Origin: Agrypnia vestita
Taxonomy: Eukaryota; Arthropoda; Insecta; Trichoptera; Phryganeidae
Reading direction: 5' to 3'
Assembly (NCBI GenBank): GCA_016648135.1
Contig: JADDOH010000477.1
Span: 248,001 to 312,000, forward strand
DNA: 64,000 bases
A program made the translations under genes and the position numbers. The notes beneath the pieces are model-generated. The model searched no databases. It saw only the letters and a program-made list of their open reading frames with translations, and was not told where the DNA came from. Each line of letters opens with the position of its first letter. Within the stretch, counting starts at the first letter, position 1. Positions 55,345 through 64,000 of this stretch are shown here, piece after piece.

Positions 55345-55425
55345 CAGTGTGAAGCGGTGATGGCTATGTCGCTTAATTGTCGCGTTGTCGTCCGCTCTTC
55401 CGAGGTTCGAGACTTTCTCCAGCGC
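55345..55425 (+). ncRNA. tRNA-like SINE head, degenerate
   Basis: A-box-like TGGCTATGTCGC and B-box-like GGTTCGAGACT are about 43 nt apart as in a tRNA. No cloverleaf stems are convincing. Confidence 0.35.
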
Positions 55426-55449
55426 TGTAATTTATTTAGATAATATGAT

Positions 55450-55800
55450 ATATATTTTTTTAAATATTTATTTACGGGAAACTAATAGTACAAATAAAAA
55501 GTAGCATACACATGAGTATTTAAAATGTATAGTTACCATCTTACAAGATTCCACAGAATATACATGTTATATGTAAAAATATAGCAACAAAAAATGAAAG
55601 GTTTAAGTTTAGAACAAAGCAAAAGAATCAAATAATTAAAGATAAAAAGGGAATCAGGAATGGAGAGGAAAATGTAGATCTACGTAGTAAAAGGGGAAAA
55701 GAGCAAAAGAAATATAGCGTATAAAGATATGTGAGCAATACACCTGCATATACATAATATACGGGTCTAAGCAAAGGAGAGAATATGTATTAAAAAAAAG
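55450..55800. repeat. Dispersed repeat J, copy 1
   Basis: Shares GGGAAACT, ACACATGA, AAAAAATGAAAGGTT, GTGAGCAATACA-like and TGCATATACATA motifs in order with 58495-58870. Starts with a TTTATTTA tail, so it could be the 3' UTR of a minus-strand LINE. Confidence 0.45.
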
Positions 55801-55802
55801 GT

Positions 55803-56068
55803 TCATGACTGATCAAGATATATTATGGGTGTCTCATAGAGATGAAGCTATATTTTTATATGGAAAAGTAGGTATGGAAGTCTTTTTGAGTGTTCATTCA
55901 TTTTTTCTATATTCCTTCTTTCTAGACTTCCATATCTACTTTCCCATATAAAAAAATAGTTTCGTCTCTATGACACATCTATAAAATAACTTGATTAATG
56001 ATGTCCCCCAGGAATAAAATAGGGTATTGTATTTTTAAAAAATTTGGACACACTCAAAAGATTCTATT
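55803..56068. mobile_element. Family C MITE, compact foldback
   Basis: Both arms are present with almost no spacer: ATATGGAAAAGTAGGTATGG and CCATATCTACTTTCCCATAT meet near 55915. This shows the arms can exist without the usual central region. Confidence 0.65.
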
Positions 56069-56228
56069 TATGGCTGAGGTCTGATCTGATCTAAGAATTT
56101 CGGAATCATAGATTGATTAATTGAAGAGATCTAAGACGATAACAAAGTTGCAATACATGATTATGAAGCATAAAGTGGGGTGGCGAAAAGAGGACGGTAA
56201 AGGAAAAGGAGAACGATACTTCCCTTAA

Positions 56229-57142
56229 GGGGGGGGGGGGTAAGGTTAATTCGTACAAAAAAAAGGCATGTTTTTGTGATTTTTATGTAACGACACAGTT
56301 AAAATCTCTTTATTAAAACTAAAAGTACATTTAAGTATGACATTTGAAGAATATTGTGTAAAATTTTCAAGACGAATTATTATAAAATACGGCAATGGCA
56401 GCAATTATTCGGACGTGTCTTGGAAAAAAGTAGAATTGCGGTGTCCATCATAACTTGGTGCTAGATCATCTGAAATCAAAAAATCAAATATCATTCGTTA
56501 GATAATAGATTTTCTCAGGTAACGCTCGGAGAGTTTTTTGAAATTTCAATTTTTAAATTTTTTGGAACACTTTGAAGGGAAAAACGCGATTTTTTGCGAA
56601 AAATATCGACTAATTTGTTATTAAAAAATAAAAATTAATAACAAATTTGAAAAAAAGTCTCCAGCGTTACCTCGTAAATTATGTACAAAAATAGCGTTCA
56701 AAATTTCAAAAGGATCGGTGCAGTAGTTTTGAAGTTATGATGGACACCGACTTTGAAAACGTGAGATGTGGGGAAAACGATTTAAAGTTTTGCACACTGT
56801 AAAATTCAAAATAAAACTCAACACTTATTTTATACTTACACATAATCGTCAATGCCATGTTCACACAGCAAAGAGCTTTAATCATCAGCATCTTTTTGTC
56901 CTTGTCTACGCAAAACTCTTCTAATACAATAGCACGTCCGGTAGTCCTCAGATGAACGCGTCTCTTAGCTGCCCGAGCAGGTATAGAAAATCAGTCTGAG
57001 TATCGCTCAAATGTTCATAATTTCGTCAATTTTGCTCCGATTGACCTGAAATTTTGACACAATATTCTTGCGATGTTATACATTCATTTAAAAAATTAAA
57101 AATAAAATGCAAAAAAAAAAAGTTAAAAACCTTACCCCCCCC
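56229..57142. mobile_element. TTAA-flanked DNA element (914 bp)
   Basis: TTAA at 56225-56228 and 57143-57146 directly flanks G-runs: the ends are GGGGGGG..TAAGGTT and AACCTTACCCCCCCC. TTAA duplication is the mark of piggyBac and a few other superfamilies. The interior is non-coding with stops in all frames. Superfamily uncertain because piggyBac ends usually start CCC. Confidence 0.6.
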
Positions 57143-57289
57143 TTAAGGAAAGGGCAGTACATGAATTAGAAAAGACTGAATTCATCTCTAGCACCACGAG
57201 TCCAAAATCGGCAGATAATCATCCAGAAAGCGGCTTCCAACGCGACACTCAAACCCGTATAAACTTCCGGAAGAGCCGTAGCTTTCTTC

Positions 57290-57560
57290 TGTGATGTGAA
57301 ATATATGTAACCTATGTCATGGTAAGGACTGTAGATGTCTTTAATATAGTCCATTCAAATATATGAAAGAAACTGATTAAGAACATATTATATACAACAT
57401 TCAAAATGTTGATAATGTGTGGATGTAATTACAGTGGAAATGGCGAATGTTGCATTGTGTAAGGTGATCACTTAAGCTAGCTTATACAGGTCGTAGATCC
57501 TGGGCTACTTTACAAGAGATTTCCAAACACGTTTTCGGTATATTTTTTTTTCATATATAT
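57290..57560. mobile_element. Family C MITE, partial
   Basis: GATAATGTGTGGATGTAATT, AAGGTGATCACTTAAGCTAG and CCTGGGCTACTTTAC in the usual order; left arm missing. Confidence 0.6.
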
Positions 57561-57654
57561 TATTAATAATAAAAATATAATAAAATGTTTCTAGTATATA
57601 TTATGTTTAAATGATTCGTAAGAATTTCATGAATACCTTAAAAAGTGTATTGAT

Positions 57655-57975
57655 TATTACTCCACTTTAAAAATCACAGACGTATCATTACCAGCTACGA
57701 AAATCTATGTTCATGAAAAAAATCTACAGATGTCTTTAGCAAAGGCCATTCAAATTAATGAAAGATTCTCAGATTTGAACATATATAGAACATTACAAAA
57801 ATTGATTATATGTGGATGTTCTTACGACGGAATTGGTGAACGTTGCATAATATAGTGTGATTACTTAAGCCAGTTCATACAGGTTGCAGTCCCTGGAACA
57901 TCGTAAAAAAGTCTTCCACACACGTTTCTTATATTCAAAGTTTCGTCTCTGTGAGATTTCTGTAATTTATCTTAA
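57655..57975. mobile_element. Family C MITE, partial, tandem to previous
   Basis: Same motifs 370 bp after the previous copy and in the same orientation (ATATGTGGATGTTCTTACGA, TGATTACTTAAGCCAG, TTTCGTCTCTGTGAGATTTC). Two adjacent copies suggest tandem duplication or insertion next to a relative. Confidence 0.6.
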
Positions 57976-58490
57976 TTGCTTAAACGATTTTGTGTTATCG
58001 TATGCTTTTTAATGGTCGTACGATAAAGTGATGGAATTTAACTTAATACATTTTTTCCAGTAACAGTCGGTTTTCTCGTCGTCTGCTAGCTTTAACTAGC
58101 TCGGTGTATCTATCTATTTTACACAGCAAGCTTATTTGAAAGCTGTGCTGAAATACTCAAACGCAGCTCTCAAACAGGAAAGCGCCACGAAGCTTTTCCG
58201 CGACAAAAAAGAGAATAATTTTTCCTGTGCTGCGCATTCTAAAAATAATCTGGTATTATTTTGAGATTTCATTCAGTAAAGCAACGCTTTTTGTGTTTAA
58301 ATACAAAAAGCCAATGAACGTGTCAGCCTCACTCAAAGCTGATCCAGCGCTTGTCAAATAGTTCAATTTAGAGTTAAATGATTTTTTAAATTTTCTTTAA
58401 AAAGATTTTGTCAGATTCCAATATTTTGCGTTCCAAGTATTTCTTTTTACTTAATCAATTGTGGGGTATAAAATCAAATGCAACAATTAA
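57976..58490. other. No gene seen
   Basis: Contains a moderately GC stretch (58070-58200) without recognisable features. Confidence 0.35.
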
Positions 58491-58494
58491 TTAA

Positions 58495-58870
58495 ACATTT
58501 ATTTTATTTATTTATTTTTGGGAAACTTACAGTACAGAAACTGAAAATCAGGTTACACATGAATATCAAATAGTATAAAGACCATCTCACAAGTTTCCGT
58601 TTTCCGTTATATATTAAAATAAATCAACAATAACTTAACAATATGCAAAAAATGAAAGGTTAAGAACAAACCACGAGAGTCAAAGAATTAAAGATGAATC
58701 AGGAATGAGGAGGAAAGGACAGATCAACTTAGTAAAAAGGGAAAGAGACAATAAGAAAAAGAGGAGCAAAATAAATACAGCATAAAATTATCTGAGCAAT
58801 ACATTTGCATATACATATACGACGTATGAACAAAAGAAAGAAGATGTATAAAAAATATATAAAAAAGTTT
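58495..58870. repeat. Dispersed repeat J, copy 2
   Basis: Starts with a TTTATTTATTTATTTTTGGG tail and matches 55.45-55.8 kb. Probably the 3' end of a retroelement on the minus strand. Confidence 0.45.
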
Positions 58871-60070
58871 AAGACTGAGGTCATCGAGGATTATTGATTT
58901 ATAATGTAAGGAATTCGATATTTTATAGGAAACATAATAAATTTATGAGAATCATGTTTGTGGAAGGGATATATGCATAAAATCTATAATTCAGTACATT
59001 TTAAATGCATAAACCTCGGTGACTGCTTTCAAAACATTTTTTCGTATATTGGATATTGCTGCCTTTGCTTTTATATCCCACAATTTGTATTTATTTGGAA
59101 ATATATCCACCAGATCACTAGACGTCATGAACATGTCTATAGGCGTCATCAACACTACACTAACAAGCTTCTGTCTCTTCCCCTTCTTTCATTTTTCTTC
59201 ATTTTTTTTTCAGTATTATCATTTCAACGTTTTTTCAATATTGTTGATACATATTGGCACAATCAGACGAGGTACGTAATGTTAAGGAAATTATCCTTGG
59301 TAGTTTCTAGTTGCACATTTTACAGGGAGATGTTAAGAGTCTCTCAACCAACCCACAACCTGAAGGACCGGGGTTTTCTGTTGGGTTTTCTTTCCTTAAT
59401 TGGTTAGTCCCTGTTTTATGGCGCCGAAGATTCACCATTCGCCCATTTTATATCTGTTGTCATGTTATTGGTTATTAAGTTGGCCTTATGGTATCAAACG
59501 CAGCATTTTATAGGCACATTACTTCCAGCACTCTATTCTAGGTGCCCAATTGGAAGACAGCGGCTGAGGATAAGGAGAGTTAGAGGAGAACGATGCTGGA
59601 GGCCAAGGTTTCAATTTGGGCTGTAGCGCGATTGGAGAGAGAGAGTCTCTAGTTGTGAGATATCCACATATCTATGGACACCTAATTCTCTCTGTGTGTG
59701 CGAGTTACCGCGAACCAGTTTTTGTCGAACGAGCGGGTATTGGTTCACACGCGAGTCAAAAATTTATTCGACCATATTTTGTGTGCATTCTGGTTAAAGA
59801 AAAAAAAGGAGCAGACTAATCAAAAGGCCACCAATACGGCAGACTGCCGAAAAAATCCCGCGAGTGATTACAAAACATATCTAGACCATGTTAGAAAAAT
59901 CGTTGACGAAATATGCTTACGTATGAACGAGTGTTCGAAAAAAAACGAATTTTACTGAGATTTTGAAATTTAGTAACTGGTTCTATGATGTGAAAGAATT
60001 TAAATAAATAAAAAGAATTTAAATAAATTATTTAATCGAAAGAGATTTTTTAAATAACTATACCTTTCTA
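58871..60070. other. No gene recognised
   Basis: The frames of 149, 86, 67 and 86 codons between 58958 and 59958 overlap one another and have no domain, start context or composition that supports a gene. Confidence 0.4.
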
Positions 60071-60074
60071 ATTG

Positions 60075-60385
60075 ATTAATTTAATTAAATAAAATCGACA
60101 TAACTTTGTTTTCACCACTTTAACTTTTTCAAGAACGGTGTACTCAACTTCAGGATAACTAATATACTTAGTACACTGGTTAACTTGAAGATTTTCATCT
60201 TCATCATAGTATACTAGTTATCTTGAACATGAGAATATCGTTCTCGAAACATGTTGAAATTTATCTGTTAAAGTGGTGAAAACAAAGTTACGTTGATTTT
60301 ATTTAAATAAATTAATATATCACCACAAAGTGTTTATATTCTTTCTGAAGAACAACTGTTCTTCGAAAAATGGATTAATTTGATT
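60075..60385. mobile_element. Foldback element, hammerhead family 3
   Basis: Arms TAAATAAAATCGACATAACT..CACCACTTTAAC (60085-60122) and GTTAAAGTGGTG..GTTGATTTTATTT are inverted copies. On the plus strand lies a decayed core TTGAACA, a perfect helix II GAGAA/TTCTC, GAA and the palindrome ACATGT then T. The trailing part matches the element at 42.7 kb. Confidence 0.6.
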
Positions 60386-60756
60386 TGTTTTGAATTATAT
60401 AAAATCAAAAAGTAAGGAAAACCACTAAAATAAAAAGAACATTAAAAAAAATTATCTTCTTTTAGATTTCGAAGACACCAGGGTAGTTAACCCCTCGCGA
60501 GCACTCAAGTTGTCGTGAACGGAAGTAACGTGAGACCTAACAAGACAAATTACCTGCCGACAAAATGACAGTGGCAATGCAGGCCTTGCAGTAGATACTC
60601 TTTCATACAATTCCTTGTCCGTTCTCAACAAAGAGATTTATAACCTCTGGTTCTCAACAATTAGGTACTATGTTATTTTTTTCATGTTTTCTTTCACGTA
60701 CTATAATTCTATACGGTTGGCTGTTAAAATATTTTTTTGATAGATTATGTCGTGAC
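60386..60756. other. No gene seen
   Basis: AT-rich spacer with a short balanced stretch at 60475-60600. Confidence 0.35.
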
Positions 60757-60764
60757 GTATCCAC

Positions 60765-61838
60765 TAGGGATGGGCGTTGAATGGACGGACTAGTTGAAAT
60801 CAACCGTTGACGTTGCGTCGACGCGTCGACGGTTTACGTTTATCGCATGGACTAGTTGAATTCGTAGACGGTGGACGGCGGGCGCCATGGACGGTGGACG
60901 ATTCAAGATTCAACGTAGTGCAAAGCAACGAGCGAGAGCAAGACAAAACGTCTTCGTTTATTTCTCTCTCATCTCTCGCTGTCGACTTGTAGATGCCATA
61001 GACGTCATAGACGGCTCAACGGGTAATTTCATTTCAACTCCACACAACTCCTCCAACAAGTACACGACCAAAGATTGCAGATTTGTGTACACGAACTATG
61101 ACAGAGACTTGAAATTTGAATGCATGCGTAGGGTGAGATATGCTTAATAAGCTATTACAGTTGCCGGAAAACATCTTGAAATTTTTTGGCGTAGTGGGGG
61201 AATGCGCGGAAGACAAATTTTGGGTCTCGTTGGTGGAATGGTACATGCGCAAACTTCCCCCCACTACGCCGAAAAATTTCAAGATGTTTGCCGGCTACTG
61301 AATCTATTATTTTTTACTAGATTTGTGCGATGTGCACGTGCGACGTTTCGGTGAATTCCCAATTTTGCACTGTATAAAATAAAACAATTCTGTTTAATTA
61401 TTTTATTTTTTAATGAAATAATATTTTACGGCTTACACCTGATATTGTTGTGTATACCTACTTCTTTCTTTATTATATATAGAAAGAAGTATATAAAACA
61501 ATATGTAAAAGCCTATAAAGTGCGCAAACAAATAAATAATAAAATATTTCTTTTTACATATAAGCACAAGTAGCGGTTTTACTTACCCGAAACTATATTC
61601 CTTCGAACTTCTTTAAATTTTAAAAATTAACGTAATAAAAATAGCCAACGGTTGAGCCGTCGAGCAGCGTCGCGTCGAACCGTAGATAGTTGACCATCGT
61701 CCCGATGTTTAGATAGAACGCGTAACGAAGTTGACGCGTCAACTAGTTGACGAATTCAACTAGTTGATCGTCTCGTCGATGGACGGACGTGGACGGTCTC
61801 GTTTCGTCGACGGTAAATACGTCGATGACCCGTCACTA
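60765..61838. mobile_element. hAT-like element, perfect 8 bp TSD
   Basis: GTATCCAC flanks both ends (60757-60764 and 61839-61846). The ends read TAGGGATGGGC and, inverted, TAGTGACGGGT, close to those of the hAT element at 38.5 kb. The subterminal zones repeat GTCGACG, GGACGG and CTAGTTGAA-type motifs. No transposase frame is readable. Another MITE sits inside. Confidence 0.75.
61158..61300. mobile_element. 143 bp MITE nested in the hAT element
   Basis: Terminal inverted repeats of about 40 bp start CAGTTGCCGGAAAACATCTT and, inverted, CAGTAGCCGGCAAACATCTT, extending to GGCGTAGTGGGGG. No exact flanking duplication could be set (CTATTA occurs near both ends). Confidence 0.65.
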
Positions 61839-61940
61839 GTATCCACGCGTGTTCCACTTTGCCCCGCTTTCTATGTTTCAAAACTACCACACCGGGAATT
61901 GCTATTTTGAACGTACGCCATTCTCCATGGTGGGCCATAC

Positions 61941-62316
61941 GGCTAAATCCAAGATAATGGTCCCATTGCATATGTAACGAAAATGATTATTTCACTATTT
62001 TATTGAAAGTGCTAATAACAAAATGAAAGATAATTTACGTTTAAAAAGTAAGTATTAAATAAGATATTACACTTTAAACTTTCGAAAAATGCACTGCATA
62101 TTTTGACATTTCATAGGCAATATATGAGGTTAGGTTAGGTGATTAGGTTTGGTTTGGTTAGGTTATTAGGTTTGGTTAGGTTAGGTTATTAGGTTTGGTT
62201 TGTTTAATTTAGATTACGATTATTTTAGTTAGATTAAATTAAGAGGACATTAAATTATATAGTGAAATACTTATTTTCATTGTATGAACAATGGGACCAT
62301 ATTCTTGGATTATTCC
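61941..62316. mobile_element. MITE family E, copy 2, 9 bp TSD
   Basis: GGGCCATAC flanks both ends (61932-61940 and 62317-62325). It has the same inverted ends as copy 1 (GGCTAAATCCAAGATAATGG against GGAATAATCCAAGAATATGG) and a longer GGTTAGGTTAGG tract at about 62128-62190. Two independent insertions with different perfect duplications establish the borders. Confidence 0.8.
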
Positions 62317-62325
62317 GGGCCATAC

Positions 62326-64000
62326 TCGTTGTCTTTGCTTTTACGCCGAGTCACTTGTGGATTCAAAGCGATACGAGACAGTCAAAATGTAGCAGATAAT
62401 TATTCTCAGGGCCCCGAATCGGGTAAAGTACAATTTATTTAACTTATTCTGATATAATAGCAATAGTAAAACACTTTGGTTGTAGTTTTTTTTTATTATA
62501 AGCAGGGCCCGAGTGCGCGCAGCGTACATTTTATATGTGACAACAATGGCTGCAGTAGCCGTTGAAATATAGATAATTTCATTAAAATCGGAGGAATGCG
62601 CGATCTTCTAGAATCTCCTGTAAATATCCCAGTACATTCAAAACCTTTTTAATCTTAGCTGTGGAACACTTATCATTTGGCGCTTTCGGACAAATATAAC
62701 CTTAAAATTTACCAGGATATACAAGTAATATTTAATACTTCTATTTCTCTAATGCACGGGATGACATAAATCCACGATGAAACACTTTTTCACTTTAAAC
62801 TTAGTATAATAACAAACCTATAGTATGTTTCCTAAATTGTATAGCTCAAAATTTTCCATTGATTGCATAAATTCTTTATTTTCTGTTAAACGAACCGCGC
62901 TGGGCCATTAATAATTTTCATGCTACCCCTATGTTTCTATTTCTTGTAAAATTTAACTTAATTTTAAATTTTTATTTTTTGTGCAATTTCGTCTCACTAA
63001 ATTTTAATTCTACATTTTGTAAATCTGAGAGAGAAATTTTGTCTAATATTTTAAATAAACCTGTAAAATTTTTGTCAACATACAGCATAATTTTTATTTC
63101 ACAATATACCCTCTATCTAAAGTTGTAGCTACTTAAAATATATTTTTTTTTGTAATCGAAAGAACCCCTTTCTCATGCGTGAACCTTCTGACTAGCCGGT
63201 GAATGAAGTTGCCTGTAAGTCTGAGGAGTATTCATAACTCTTAAAAGATTGTGATAAAAAATACCTTTGGGGACGGTGATGTAACACAGCGTTACCTGAT
63301 TAAAAATCAGCATAATTTTTTATATGTGAAAAAAATAAATAAATATATATATATATATATATATATACGATACAAATAAGACTTTTTAAAAGTCCCTTTA
63401 TATAATAATGTAAGATAAACGTACATATTTGCATTATTTTAATAAATTATTGTAAAAATCATGGCATATCGAATTTGCGTGCACTTCCGCTGACGTAGCA
63501 TTAGCAACTGATTTCAACTACGCGGTCGCCAGCTCACGTCAGTCGCCTGCACACCGTCTTTGTCTAACACGTGTTACCCGAAACTACCGTACTCTTTCTA
63601 TATTCGTATATATATATGTTTTCGCTTTCGCCGAAACCCAAGCAACCGCCATCTCTGTCCTACATGAAATGTGTGGTATTGTCGTGCTCTTTCTTGCTCG
63701 ATTTAACTGCGATGTGCAATATTCTTCTCTCTTTTACACACTGGCCGAAAGTACGAGAGTAATGAATAAATATTTTTTAACTAAGAAATCCGTACATTTC
63801 TAACAGTTTAATTTAGTCATTTTGGTGTGAAAACGTCTATTCGATGATTACAAAAGAATGTGACGTTTTAGTTTTCGTAAATAAGGTAGATATTTCATAT
63901 TTTCTATGACAGGTAAACCTACGTTACATCATCGATACACAGGAGGTTAATAAGTGGAACAGCTCGTCGGTAATGCAACGACATAAGATATACAAAATGT
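62326..64000. other. No gene seen; TA microsatellite
   Basis: AT-rich, with (TA)n at about 63341-63367. The stretch 63470-63770 is more balanced and has a TATATATATATG run; no coding gene or LTR border could be supported. Confidence 0.4.

Noticed and set aside
58958..59407. 149-codon plus-strand open frame
   Set aside because: Rich in F, Y, I, H as expected from AT-rich non-coding DNA, overlapped by another frame, no domain recognised.
62128..62190. Telomere array (TTAGG)n
   Set aside because: Only a handful of irregular units inside a 376 bp MITE bounded by target duplications; not a chromosome end.
1..64000. CRISPR array or bacterial operon
   Set aside because: The only regular tandem repeat has no spacers, and coding structure, retroelement content and composition are those of an animal genome.

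Overview
The window reads as non-coding DNA from a large, AT-rich, repeat-laden insect genome. Evidence: overall A+T richness, no long open frames, short-tailed non-LTR retrotransposon 3' ends, foldback elements, hAT and PIF/Harbinger-like elements with clean target-site duplications, and tRNA-headed SINEs. The order (beetle, true bug or other) cannot be fixed from sequence alone. I find no intact host protein-coding gene, no rRNA and no functional tRNA. Every recognisable coding stretch is a decayed piece of a mobile element.

Layout. 1-5.6 kb: a GC-rich unique block, a heat-shock-element-like cluster, a foldback carrying a hammerhead ribozyme motif, and two LINE relics. 6-16 kb: more hammerhead foldbacks, a LINE relic, a PIF/Harbinger-like element hiding a MADF reading frame, a solo-LTR candidate and perfect hairpins. 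16-31 kb: GC-rich blocks alternate with LINE relics. A 1.9 kb element at 20.5-22.4 kb carries a broken copy of a widespread arthropod repeat protein. A 165 bp hammerhead element at 28.4 kb is flanked by 13 bp direct repeats. 31-46 kb: an 84 bp tandem array, LINE relics, a MITE inserted into one of them, a SINE, a hAT element and a second Harbinger-like element with a MADF remnant. 46-64 kb: foldback MITEs, a TTAA-flanked element, a hAT element with another MITE nested inside, and a second TTAGG-containing MITE.

Most notable signal: at least ten loci share one architecture, a CTGANGA core, a short helix II hairpin, then GAA followed directly by a palindrome (ACGT or ACATGT). The best copies (28.5, 42.7 and 1.25 kb) also have a 4-6 bp helix I. 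These are hammerhead ribozyme cores whose helix III has no loop, so they would be expected to cleave mainly as dimers. This resembles Penelope-like elements and animal retrozymes, but here the cores often sit in foldback arms.

Several GC-rich, repeat-free blocks (for example 1-0.6, 16.1-16.5, 18.5-19.0, 39.5-39.9, 44.4-44.9, 49.3-49.7 and 51.8-52.2 kb) stand out from the repeat matrix. They look like candidate conserved non-coding DNA in an intergenic or intronic desert. That is inference.
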